From: Rhodoferax sp. GW822-FHT02A01
GTDB taxonomy: Bacteria; Pseudomonadota; Gammaproteobacteria; Burkholderiales; Burkholderiaceae_C
Length of the DNA stretch: 64,000 bases
Direction of reading: 5' to 3'
NCBI RefSeq assembly: GCF_038784515.1
Contig: NZ_CP152376.1
Span: 4,712,001 to 4,776,000 of the forward strand
The notes below the pieces were generated by a model, which saw nothing but the letters and a program-made list of their open reading frames with translations, made no database searches and was not told the DNA's origin. Below are positions 29,115-38,487 of this stretch, piece by piece (within the stretch, counting starts at the first letter, position 1; each line of letters starts with the position of its first letter). Made by a program: the position numbers and the translations under genes.

Positions 29115-30506
29115 TCAGGGAGTCTTCAGTTCCGCCAGAAAGCGCTGGACCGCTTCGTCCTGCGACCATGCCACATTGAAACGCAACCAGGGGCTGGGCT
29201 CCAGATCGACGGAAAACAGATGCCCCGGCCCAAGCAGCACGTCCTGCTCGGCCGCCTTGTAGGCCAGTTCTGCAGCGTTGTGGACCGCCGGATGACAGGC
29301 CCAGAGAAACATGCCGGCCTTGGGTTCGGTAAAGAGCGCAAAACCTGCTGCCAGCAGCTGCGCCGAAAGCAGTTGCTGCGCCTGGGCCAATCGGTCCTTG
29401 AGCGACTTGATGTGCTTGCGCCAGCGGCCGTCTATCAAGGCCCCGTAGGCCAGACGCTCGGTCCACTCGGAAGAGGTGAGGCCTGAAAACATCTTGAGAC
29501 GCGTCAATTCTTCCAGCAGAGACGCCGAAGCGGCCATGAAGCCGACCCGGATGTTGGGTGAAATGGTCTTGGAAAAGCTGCCCACATAAATGACCCGCTT
29601 GAGCTGGTCCAGGCTGGCCAGCGAAGGGCGGGACTCCGGGTCGAGGTCGGCGTAGATGTCGTTCTCGACCACCACAAAGTCGTACTTTTCCGCCAGTTGC
29701 AGCACCCGGTGCAGATGGGACAGGGATGCGGTCGACCCGGTCGGGCTCTGCAGGCGCGGCTGGGTGAAGAACACCTTGGGGCGGTGCGCGATGATGCGCT
29801 GTTCCAGCACATCCAGGTCGTAGCCACTGGGCGAGCGCGGGGCACCTATCAGTTTGGCGCCCAGAAAGCGCAGCGAAAACAGCAAATTGGCATAGCCCGG
29901 CTCGTCCACGAGAACCGTGTCCCCAGCCCGCACCAGGTTGCGCGCAGCCAGATCCATGGCCTGGCTTGAGCCCTGGGTCAGCAGCACCTGGTCCGCGCCC
30001 AGAACGATTTCACGGGCAGCCAGGTTGTCGCGCACCAATTGACGCAGAGGCAAAAAGCCGCGCGGGTCACCGTAGCCGCCCATCTCGACATCAGCGGCCA
30101 GCAGCGCGCGCTGACTGCGCTTGAGACCATCGCCGAAGAGCCAGTCACCGGGCAGCCAGCCGCATCCGGGCTTGTTGTGCAGCTTGCGGTTTTCAAAAAT
30201 GCGCGACAGGTACCACATGGAGTCAAAGCTGTACGACCCGGCTCCGCCGCTCACGGTCGTGCCAGCCGTGCCCCGGCTGCGCACAAAGAAGCCCGAATGT
30301 GCTTGCGACTGGAAGTACCCCAGTGCCACCAGGCGGTCGTAGGCGTCCACCACGGTGTAGACGCTCACGCCGTGGGCATGGGCGAACTGGCGAATCGATG
30401 GCGCCTTGGTTCCGGCCCGCAACGAGCCGTCATCCACCATTTGGCGAAAACCCACAACGATCTGGGTCACCAACGGAACGGTGGATTTGGGATCAAGAAC
30501 AAACAT
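29115..30506 (-). CDS. gabR: MocR/GabR-type regulator (GntR HTH fused to aminotransferase fold)
   Basis: 463 residues from the ATG at 30506 (MFVLDPKSTVPL). The N-terminal GntR winged helix (about 10-80) has SIRQFAHAHGVSVYTVVDAY. A class I aminotransferase-like domain (about 110-460) follows, with the PLP lysine region YVGSFSKTISPNIRVGF. GabR-type regulators bind GABA through PLP and activate gabT and gabD. It is divergent from gabT with a 179-nt gap, the classical gabR-gabT layout. The symbol is given on family plus context. Confidence 0.85.
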   Translation of the reverse strand: MFVLDPKSTVPLVTQIVVGFRQMVDDGSLRAGTKAPSIRQFAHAHGVSVYTVVDAYDRLVALGYFQSQAHSGFFVRSRGTAGTTVSGGAGSYSFDSMWYLSRIFENRKLHNKPGCGWLPGDWLFGDGLKRSQRALLAADVEMGGYGDPRGFLPLRQLVRDNLAAREIVLGADQVLLTQGSSQAMDLAARNLVRAGDTVLVDEPGYANLLFSLRFLGAKLIGAPRSPSGYDLDVLEQRIIAHRPKVFFTQPRLQSPTGSTASLSHLHRVLQLAEKYDFVVVENDIYADLDPESRPSLASLDQLKRVIYVGSFSKTISPNIRVGFMAASASLLEELTRLKMFSGLTSSEWTERLAYGALIDGRWRKHIKSLKDRLAQAQQLLSAQLLAAGFALFTEPKAGMFLWACHPAVHNAAELAYKAAEQDVLLGPGHLFSVDLEPSPWLRFNVAWSQDEAVQRFLAELKTP

Positions 30507-30536
30507 GTAAGGCGCTGCCAACGAGAGTAAGGGGAA

Positions 30537-30604
30537 ATATGTACTGGCCCGGCAGCCTGCACAGTGCATTCAAAACCAAGGGCTATCTGTATATGTTAGT
30601 CCCT
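30537..30604. promoter_or_regulatory. Candidate GabR direct repeats in the gabR-gabT gap
   Basis: ATATGTACTGGCCC (from 30537) and ATATGTTAGTCCC (from 30591) are similar direct elements spaced 54 bp apart, about five helical turns. MocR-family dimers commonly bind two direct repeats in this kind of divergent gap. The match between the copies is imperfect, so this is a weak candidate. Confidence 0.3.
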
Positions 30605-30685
30605 CCCACCCGGCCCTAAAGTCGCCGCTTCACCGCAGGCCCGCCCCGGACTGCCATTCCCAATATCCATCAGGAGTTTTTTTGC

Positions 30686-31978
30686 ATGCAACGCGACGCC
30701 AATTTCACCAACGCTGCCCTGTTTGCCCGTCGCGAAGCGGCCATACCCCGTGGCGTGGGCCACAGCCACCAGATCTTCATTGCCAAGGGCGAAAACGCCG
30801 AAGTGTGGGATGTGGAAGGACGCCGTTACATCGACTTTGCCGGCGGTATCGCCGTGCTCAACACCGGCCACCGCCACCCTGCCGTCATCCAGGCCGTCAA
30901 GGACCAGCTCGACCAGTACACCCACACTTGCTTCCAGGTGCTGGCGTATGAGCCCTACGTGGAACTGGCCGAGCGCATCAACGCCAAGGCCCCCGGCAAC
31001 TTTGCCAAGAAGACGCTGTTCCTGACCACCGGCGCCGAAGCGGTGGAAAACGCCATCAAGATCGCCCGCGCCGCCACCGGCCGCTCTGGTGTGATCTGCT
31101 TTGGCGGCGGCTACCACGGCCGCACACTGATGACCTTGGCCATGACCGGCAAGGTAGCGCCCTACAAGACAGGCTTTGGCCCCTTCCCCTCGGAAGTGTT
31201 CCACGCCACCTTCCCCAACGCCCTGCGCGGCGTGAGCGTGGATGACTCCATCGCCTCCATCGAAGCCATCTTCAAGAACGACATCGAAGCCAAGCGTGTG
31301 GCAGCCATCATCCTGGAGCCAGTGCAAGGCGAAGGCGGCTTCAACGTGGCGCCTCCAGAACTGCTGCAACGGCTGCGCGCACTGTGCGATGCCAACGGCA
31401 TCCTGCTCATCTGCGACGAAGTGCAGACCGGTGCCGGCCGCACCGGAACCTGGTTCGCCGTGGAGCAAAGCGGTGTTGCCCCGGACCTGATCACCATGGC
31501 CAAATCCATGGCCGGTGGTTTCCCCATTTCTGCCGTGGTCGGTCGTGCCGAAGTCATGGATGCAGCCGGCCCTGGCGGCCTGGGTGGCACCTATGCCGGC
31601 AGCCCCATTGCCTGCGCCGCCGCGTTGGCAGTGCTCGACGTATTCGAGAAGGAAAACCTGCTGCAGCGCAGCCGTGATGTCGGTGTACGCCTGACTCAGG
31701 GCCTGAAGGCGATTGCAGCCAAGCACAAGGCCATTGGCGACGTGCGGGGCCTGGGTGCCATGGTGGCCATGGAGCTGTTCAAGAACGGTGACATCCATCA
31801 ACCCGATGCCGATCTGGCCAAGCGCATCGCCGCCGAAGCCACCAAACGCGGACTGATTCTGCTGACCTGCGGCACCTACGGCAACGTGATTCGCGTTCTG
31901 GTGCCGCTGACCGCCAGCGACGCCATCCTGGATGAAGGTCTGGACATCATTGCTGCCTGCTTTGACGCGGTCGCCTGA
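30686..31978 (+). CDS. gabT: 4-aminobutyrate--2-oxoglutarate aminotransferase
   Basis: A 430-residue class III aminotransferase. It has RYIDFAGGIAVLNTGHRHP, the cofactor loop TTGAEAVENAIKIARAATGR, the HGR of GGGYHGRTLMTLAMTGK, DEVQTGAGRTGTWF with the PLP Asp region, and the Lys in ITMAKSMAGGFPISA. It converts GABA to succinic semialdehyde. It starts at ATG after AGGAG. Downstream, 11 nt away, is an ABC transporter, then gabD, which supports the GABA assignment over other class III substrates. Confidence 0.93.
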   Translation: MQRDANFTNAALFARREAAIPRGVGHSHQIFIAKGENAEVWDVEGRRYIDFAGGIAVLNTGHRHPAVIQAVKDQLDQYTHTCFQVLAYEPYVELAERINAKAPGNFAKKTLFLTTGAEAVENAIKIARAATGRSGVICFGGGYHGRTLMTLAMTGKVAPYKTGFGPFPSEVFHATFPNALRGVSVDDSIASIEAIFKNDIEAKRVAAIILEPVQGEGGFNVAPPELLQRLRALCDANGILLICDEVQTGAGRTGTWFAVEQSGVAPDLITMAKSMAGGFPISAVVGRAEVMDAAGPGGLGGTYAGSPIACAAALAVLDVFEKENLLQRSRDVGVRLTQGLKAIAAKHKAIGDVRGLGAMVAMELFKNGDIHQPDADLAKRIAAEATKRGLILLTCGTYGNVIRVLVPLTASDAILDEGLDIIAACFDAVA

Positions 31979-31989
31979 GTTTGACCGTG

Positions 31990-33066
<1,077 letters not shown>

Positions 33067-33106
33067 ATCTCAGCATTTCAACCTACCTCTCTAGAAGGAA
33101 ACGTCG

Positions 33107-34138
33107 ATGAATATGAAGCCCCTGATGATTGCTATTGCTGGTGTTCTGGCCCTGCCGGTGCTGGCGCAAAGCCAACTGACCGTGGTGAACTTTGGCGGTG
33201 CCAACGGCGCCGCGCAGAAGAAGGCCTACTTTGAGCCCTTCGAGAAGAGCGGAGCCGCCAAAATCGTGCCGGTGGAATACAACGGCGAGCAAGCCAAGAT
33301 CAAGGCCATGGTTGAAGCCAAGAAGGTCACCTGGGACGTGGTTGAAGTGGAAAGCCCCGATATCAACCGCGGCTGCGACGAAGGTCTGTTTGAAAAGCTG
33401 GATTGGTCCAAGCTGGCTCCCAAGGCTGACTTCCAGCCGGCAGCCGTGCACGAGTGCGGCGTAGGCACTTTCATCTGGTCTACGGTCATGGCCTACAACG
33501 CCGACAAGCTCAAGACACCGCCCACTACCTGGGCCGATTTTTGGGACACCAAGAAGTTCCCTGGCAAGCGCGGCATGCGCAAGGGTGCGCGCTACAACCT
33601 GGAATTTGCGCTGATGGCGGACGGCGTCAAGACGGCTGACGTCTACAAGGTGCTGGCCACCAAGGAAGGTGCTGACCGCGCCTTCAAGAAGATGAGCGAA
33701 CTCAAGTCCAACATCCAGTTCTGGGAAGCCGGTGCGCAGCCGCCCCAGTTCCTGGTGGCGGGCGACGTAACCATGACGACCGCATACAACGGCCGCATCG
33801 ACGCCGCACAACGCGAAGGCAAGAACCTGGCCATCACCTGGACCGGTGGCATCTATGACCTGGACTACTGGGTCATGCCCAAGGGCACGCCCAACAAGGA
33901 CCTGGCCACCAAGTTCATCGCCATGGCTTCCAGCGCCAACGAGCAGTCCGAGTACGCCAAGTACATCTCCTACGGCCCGACCAACAACAAGGCCCTGCCC
34001 AAGATCGATGCCAAGGTGCTGGCCCTGTTGCCCACTTCCCCTGCCAACAGCAAGGACGCATTGCAATTCAACATCACCTTCTGGGCCGACCAGGGCGAAG
34101 CTCTGGAAAAGCGCTTTGCCGCCTGGGCAGCGCAATAA
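33107..34138 (+). CDS. Periplasmic substrate-binding protein (PotD/PotF-like)
   Basis: A 343-residue exported protein: signal peptide about residues 1-21 (ending PVLAQS), then LTVVNFGGANGAAQKKAYFEPFEK and the polyamine-binding family body (VGTFIWSTVMAYNADKLK, TWADFWDTKKFPGKRGM, YDLDYWVMPKGTPNKDLA). It captures the substrate for the PotB/PotC-like permeases. AAGGA lies before the ATG. Family and neighbours support a polyamine or GABA ligand; the exact ligand is inference. Confidence 0.92.
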   Translation: MNMKPLMIAIAGVLALPVLAQSQLTVVNFGGANGAAQKKAYFEPFEKSGAAKIVPVEYNGEQAKIKAMVEAKKVTWDVVEVESPDINRGCDEGLFEKLDWSKLAPKADFQPAAVHECGVGTFIWSTVMAYNADKLKTPPTTWADFWDTKKFPGKRGMRKGARYNLEFALMADGVKTADVYKVLATKEGADRAFKKMSELKSNIQFWEAGAQPPQFLVAGDVTMTTAYNGRIDAAQREGKNLAITWTGGIYDLDYWVMPKGTPNKDLATKFIAMASSANEQSEYAKYISYGPTNNKALPKIDAKVLALLPTSPANSKDALQFNITFWADQGEALEKRFAAWAAQ

Positions 34139-34162
34139 GTTGAACAAGGGGTAAGACAGACC

Positions 34163-35401
34163 ATGACCGCAGCAGCGCTTTCACCGGTGTCCCTGGCCAC
34201 CAAACTGGCCCGGGTTGAACGACGCAAGCGCTTGCGTTCCATGGCCCTGACCCTGCCCTTGCTGGTGTTCCTGGCGCTCACCTTTCTGGTGCCGCTGGGA
34301 GCACTGCTGATCCGCGCAGTGGAGAACCCGGAGGTCGCAGACAGCCTGGTGCAAACCGGCAAGGCCCTGTCGGGCTGGGACCGCAAGGCCGCTCCACCGG
34401 ACGAGGCCTACCAAGCGCTTGTCAGTGACCTCGCCGCCATCCCCGAAACCGCACAGGCCGGTGTGTTGGCGCGCAGACTCAATTCGGAAGTGAGCGGTGC
34501 ACGCTCGCTCATCATGAGCACCTACCGTGCCAAGCTGGACGTGGAAGGCCTGAGCGCAGCGCAGGTGAAGGACAAACTGATTGCGCAGGACGCCCGCTGG
34601 GGCGAACTCCCCTACTGGTGGGCCATTGCCAAGAACAGTTCACGCTGGACGCCCGACTATCTGCTGACCTCGCTGGACCTCAAGCGCGATGCGCAAGGCT
34701 CCATCGTGCGGGTGGGTGCCGAAGAAGCGGCCTTCAGCGACATCCTGCTGCGCACCTTCTCCATCAGCGCCGTCGTCACACTGATCTGCATACTCATTGG
34801 ATATCCACTGGCCTATTGGCTCTCCACATTGAGCGAGCGCCGTGCCAACCTGATGATGATTTTGGTGCTGCTGCCCTTCTGGACTTCGGTGCTGGTGCGC
34901 ATTGCTGCCTGGATCGTGCTGCTGCAAAGCAACGGACTGGTGAACCGTTTCCTGATGTTCTCAGGCCTGACCGACGGCCCTGTGCCTTTGCTGTTCAACC
35001 GCCTGGGCGTGGTGATCGCCATGGTGCACATCCTGCTGCCCTTCATGATCCTGCCGCTATACAGCGTGATGAAGTCGGTGCCCGCCAATTACGTGCGCGC
35101 CGCCGTATCCCTGGGCAGTGCGCCGCTGGCCGCGTTCTTCCGCATCTACGTGCCGCAGACCTACCCTGGCGTGGCCGCGGGCGGCCTGCTGGTGTTCATC
35201 ACGGCCATTGGCTACTACGTCACCCCTGCCTTGCTCGGTGGTGCCGGTGACCAGATGCTGAGCTACTACGTGGCCCAGTACACCAATGTAGAAGTCAACT
35301 GGGGTATGGCCTGCGCACTGGGTTCGGTGCTGCTGATCACCACGCTGGCCCTGTACGCGGTGTACCGCCGCTTTGGCAAGGCCGAACTCAGCCTGGGATA
35401 A
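34163..35401 (+). CDS. ABC permease, PotB-like, with large N-terminal periplasmic insert
   Basis: A 412-residue permease. The first helix (about 28-52) is followed by some 140 mainly polar residues (about 55-195) before the remaining helices (from about 200). This is well beyond the 285 residues of E. coli PotB. The EAA-type coupling loop is VRAAVSLGSAPLAAFFRIYVPQ, where the ATPase docks. It pairs with the downstream permease, 9 nt away. The insert recurs in longer betaproteobacterial homologues as far as I recall; its function is unknown. Confidence 0.9.
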   Translation: MTAAALSPVSLATKLARVERRKRLRSMALTLPLLVFLALTFLVPLGALLIRAVENPEVADSLVQTGKALSGWDRKAAPPDEAYQALVSDLAAIPETAQAGVLARRLNSEVSGARSLIMSTYRAKLDVEGLSAAQVKDKLIAQDARWGELPYWWAIAKNSSRWTPDYLLTSLDLKRDAQGSIVRVGAEEAAFSDILLRTFSISAVVTLICILIGYPLAYWLSTLSERRANLMMILVLLPFWTSVLVRIAAWIVLLQSNGLVNRFLMFSGLTDGPVPLLFNRLGVVIAMVHILLPFMILPLYSVMKSVPANYVRAAVSLGSAPLAAFFRIYVPQTYPGVAAGGLLVFITAIGYYVTPALLGGAGDQMLSYYVAQYTNVEVNWGMACALGSVLLITTLALYAVYRRFGKAELSLG

Positions 35402-35410
35402 ATCCAAACT

Positions 35411-36226
35411 ATGCGCCCTTCTCAATTTCCCGCGTACTACACCCCGGCCGACAAGGCTGGCTGGTACGGCCTGCGACTGGTCTGTGCCGCCGTCCTGGGC
35501 TTCCTGTTGCTGCCTATCGTGGTGATCATTCCGCTGTCGTTCAGCAATTCCTCATTCCTGTCGTACCCGATCCCGGGCTGGTCCCTGCGCTGGTACCAGG
35601 AGCTGTTTGCGTCCGACGACTGGGCGCGCGCCACCCGCAACAGCTTCATCGTCGCCCCGCTGGCCACATTGATTGCCACTTCACTGGGCACCCTGGCCGC
35701 TGTGGGCCTGGCGCGGGTGCGCTTTTTCGGCAAGGGATTGGTCACCAGCCTGCTCATTGCCCCCATGGTGGTGCCCATCGTGGTGGTGGGCGTGAGCACC
35801 TACCTGTTCTTTGCCAAGATCGGTCTGTCAGACTCCTACACCGGGCTGGTACTGGTCCATGCTGCGCTAGGCGCCCCTTTTGTGGTGACCACCGTGCTGG
35901 CCACGCTGCAGAGCTTCAACCAGAACCTGGTCAAGGCCAGCCTGAGCCTGGGCGCCAACCCGGTCACCACCTTCTTTCGCATCACTTTGCCGGTGATTGC
36001 GCCCGGCGTGATCTCGGGTGCGCTCTTTGCCTTTGCCACCTCGTTTGACGAAGTCGTGGTGACGCTGTTTCTTGCCGGACCAGCGCAGACCACACTGCCG
36101 CGCCAGATGTTCACCGGCATTCGCGAAAACATCTCGCCTACCATTGCCGCCGTTGCCACGTTGCTGATACTGTTCACTGCTTCGCTGATGATGGTATTGG
36201 AATGGCTCAGGGGAAGAAGGAAGTGA
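35411..36226 (+). CDS. ABC permease, PotC-like
   Basis: A 271-residue permease with about six membrane helices and the coupling loop VKASLSLGANPVTTFFRITLPVIAPG. Size and motif match PotC. It forms the transmembrane pair with the PotB-like protein. It is the last transporter gene; gabD follows after 121 nt. Confidence 0.92.
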   Translation: MRPSQFPAYYTPADKAGWYGLRLVCAAVLGFLLLPIVVIIPLSFSNSSFLSYPIPGWSLRWYQELFASDDWARATRNSFIVAPLATLIATSLGTLAAVGLARVRFFGKGLVTSLLIAPMVVPIVVVGVSTYLFFAKIGLSDSYTGLVLVHAALGAPFVVTTVLATLQSFNQNLVKASLSLGANPVTTFFRITLPVIAPGVISGALFAFATSFDEVVVTLFLAGPAQTTLPRQMFTGIRENISPTIAAVATLLILFTASLMMVLEWLRGRRK

Positions 36227-36347
36227 TGCCAAATGGAACCAACAACCCCGTGTCATCTGGCACAGTGCGGAAATCAAAAAGCCGCTACGCTTAGAGCTTT
36301 CGCCCTGCCCCGACAGCCCCAGACATTTGCCTTACAGGAATAGAACC

Positions 36348-37826
36348 ATGGACATGAAAACCTCTCCTCTCGCCTTGCTCAAAGACCCCAGCCTGCTCAA
36401 GACGGAGGCACTGATCAACGGGCAATGGATCGCCGGGACTTCCCGCTTTGACGTGCTGGACCCGTCCAACGGCCGCAAGCTGGCCGACGTGGCCAACCTG
36501 GGCGCGGCCGATGCCGAAAAAGCCATTGCCGCAGCCAACGCCGCTTGGGGCCCCTGGAAAACCAAGACCGCCAAGGAACGCAGCATCATCCTGCGCAAGT
36601 GGTTCGACCTGCTCATGGCCAACCAAGAAGACCTGGGGCGCATCATGACCGCTGAGCAGGGCAAGCCTTTTGGCGAAGCCAAGGGCGAAGTAGCCTACGG
36701 CGCCAGCTTTGTGGAGTGGTTCGCGGAGGAAGCCAAGCGCGTCAACGGTGAGACCCTGCCACAGTTCGACAACAACCGCCGCCTGATGGTGATCAAGCAG
36801 CCCATCGGCGTTTGCGCCGCCATCACGCCCTGGAACTTCCCACTGGCCATGATCACGCGCAAGGTGGCGCCCGCCCTGGCTGCCGGCTGCACCGTCATCA
36901 TCAAGCCGGCCGAGCTGACGCCGCTGACTGCTCTGGCCGCCGCCGAGCTTGCCCTGCGCGCCGGTATCCCCGCCGGTGTACTCAACATGATCACCGCCGA
37001 CGCGGATCAGTCCATCGCCGTAGGTAAGGCCATTTGCGAAAGCGACGTGGTTCGCCATCTGAGCTTTACCGGTTCCACCGAAGTCGGCCGCATCCTGATG
37101 AAGCAATGTGCTCCCACCATCAAGAAGCTCTCGCTGGAGCTGGGCGGCAATGCACCCTTCATCGTGTTTGACGACGCCGACATCGACTCCGCTGTGGAAG
37201 GTGCACTGGCCAGCAAATACCGCAACGCCGGTCAGACCTGCGTCTGCGCCAACCGCTTCTATGTGCAAGAGGGCGTATACGACCAGTTCGTGACCAAGTT
37301 CAGCGCCAAGGTCAAGGCCATGAAGGTCGGCAACGGCTTTGAGGACGGCGTAGCCCAGGGCCCGCTGATCGAGGACGCCGCCATCGTCAAGGTCAAGCGC
37401 CATGTGGCCGATGCCATTGCCAAGGGCGGCAAGGTGGAAACCGGTGGCAACGCCCTGCAAGGCCAGTTCTTTGAACCCACCGTGGTATCCGGCGCCACTG
37501 CAGACATGCTGTGCGCCAAGGAAGAAACCTTCGGGCCCTTCGCCCCGGTGTTCAAGTTCAAGACCGAGCAAGAAGCCATCGATGCGGCCAACAACACCGA
37601 GTTCGGCCTGGCCAGCTACTTCTACAGCCGCGACATCGGCCGCATCCACCGCGTGGGTGAAGCGCTCGAATACGGCATGGTCGGCGTCAACGTGGGCATT
37701 CTGGCCACCGAACACGTGCCTTTTGGCGGCGTCAAGCAATCCGGCCTGGGCCGCGAAGGCTCGCACTTCGGTATGGACGACTACGTGGAGATCAAGTACC
37801 TCTGCGTGGGCGACATCCTGAAGTAA
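36348..37826 (+). CDS. gabD: Succinate-semialdehyde dehydrogenase (NADP+)
   Basis: 492 residues from the ATG at 36348, which is preceded by AGGAA at 36336; the upstream TTG is not needed. It has ITPWNFPLAMITRKVAPALAAG, the nucleotide motif SFTGSTEVGRILM, the catalytic Glu in LELGGNAPFIVFDDAD, and the catalytic Cys in NAGQTCVCANRFYVQ. The C-terminus GGVKQSGLGREGSHFG matches GabD. It oxidises succinic semialdehyde to succinate, completing GABA breakdown begun by GabT. A strong terminator follows. Confidence 0.94.
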   Translation: MDMKTSPLALLKDPSLLKTEALINGQWIAGTSRFDVLDPSNGRKLADVANLGAADAEKAIAAANAAWGPWKTKTAKERSIILRKWFDLLMANQEDLGRIMTAEQGKPFGEAKGEVAYGASFVEWFAEEAKRVNGETLPQFDNNRRLMVIKQPIGVCAAITPWNFPLAMITRKVAPALAAGCTVIIKPAELTPLTALAAAELALRAGIPAGVLNMITADADQSIAVGKAICESDVVRHLSFTGSTEVGRILMKQCAPTIKKLSLELGGNAPFIVFDDADIDSAVEGALASKYRNAGQTCVCANRFYVQEGVYDQFVTKFSAKVKAMKVGNGFEDGVAQGPLIEDAAIVKVKRHVADAIAKGGKVETGGNALQGQFFEPTVVSGATADMLCAKEETFGPFAPVFKFKTEQEAIDAANNTEFGLASYFYSRDIGRIHRVGEALEYGMVGVNVGILATEHVPFGGVKQSGLGREGSHFGMDDYVEIKYLCVGDILK

Positions 37827-37850
37827 GCATGTAACCGTTTACACCCATCC

Positions 37851-37882
37851 AAGCACAAAGCCCCGCAAGGGGCTTTGTGCTT
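37851..37882 (+). terminator. Rho-independent terminator of the gab operon
   Basis: AAGCACAAAGCCCC and GGGGCTTTGTGCTT form a perfect 14-bp stem around GCAA, then TTTCTG. It lies 25 nt after the gabD stop. The stem is symmetric and has only a short T tract. Confidence 0.85.
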
Positions 37883-37925
37883 TCTGAATAACCCTGCTTC
37901 AATATATGTCATGGCATTAACAGCC

Positions 37926-37958
37926 TTGACATTAATTGCCTAGGCAATAACAATTGCC
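37926..37958 (+). promoter_or_regulatory. Promoter and MarR operator before the efflux operon
   Basis: TTGACA (37926-37931) is a perfect -35 element. Just after it, ATTGCCTAGGCAAT (37935-37948) is a perfect 14-bp palindrome in the -35/-10 spacer. A third half-site ATTGCC (37953-37958) repeats the left arm 18 bp on. The -10 would be AACAAT or TAACAA, so transcription would begin only a few bases before the ATG at 37963. A repressor bound here would block RNA polymerase; the MarR protein encoded next is the natural candidate. Confidence 0.7.
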
Positions 37959-37962
37959 AGCC

Positions 37963-38487
37963 ATGAAGAAATCTTTGCCTCCCCGCTCTTTTTACCGGTC
38001 GGAGAATTACCGACCCGAAGACAGCGTGGGCTATCTGATGCGCCAGATCATCAATATGGTCGGGCAGGAAGTGGAGCGACAGCTCGCCCACACCGATCTG
38101 ACCAATGCGCAGTGGGTTCCCCTCTACAAGCTTTATCGGGGTGAGACAAGCACGGTTGCCGAACTGGCCCGCCAATGCAATCTGGATGCCGGCGCCATGA
38201 CCCGCATGCTGGACCGTCTGGAAGCCAAGGGCCTGTGCAGACGCGTGCGCTCCGAGAGCGACCGTCGCGTGGTGAATATCGAACTCACCCCTGCCGGCAA
38301 GCAGGCTGCAGAGCAGATACCCGGCATATTGTGTGGCGTGCAGAACGCCCATCTCACAGGCTTCACGGATGACGATTTCCACAACCTGCGCGAGTACCTG
38401 CGTCGCATCCTGAACAACGCCAAATCCATTTCCAACCTTGCAAATGACAACCCTACCCACGGAACCGATACCGATGCAGCGCACTGA
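37963..38487 (+). CDS. MarR-family repressor of the efflux operon
   Basis: 174 residues from the ATG at 37963. The winged HTH (about 60-125) has TVAELARQCNLDAGAMTRMLDRLEAKG and the wing RRVRSESDRRVVNIELT. No clear RBS precedes it, fitting a very short leader. It is the first gene of a MarR-outer membrane factor-EmrA-EmrB operon and overlaps the next gene by 14 nt. It probably represses its own operon and is released by pump substrates. Confidence 0.9.
   Translation: MKKSLPPRSFYRSENYRPEDSVGYLMRQIINMVGQEVERQLAHTDLTNAQWVPLYKLYRGETSTVAELARQCNLDAGAMTRMLDRLEAKGLCRRVRSESDRRVVNIELTPAGKQAAEQIPGILCGVQNAHLTGFTDDDFHNLREYLRRILNNAKSISNLANDNPTHGTDTDAAH

Noticed and set aside
30596..31801. 401-codon minus-strand frame over gabT
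   Set aside because: It is antisense to a clear gabT and runs into the regulatory gap; the translation has no recognisable fold.
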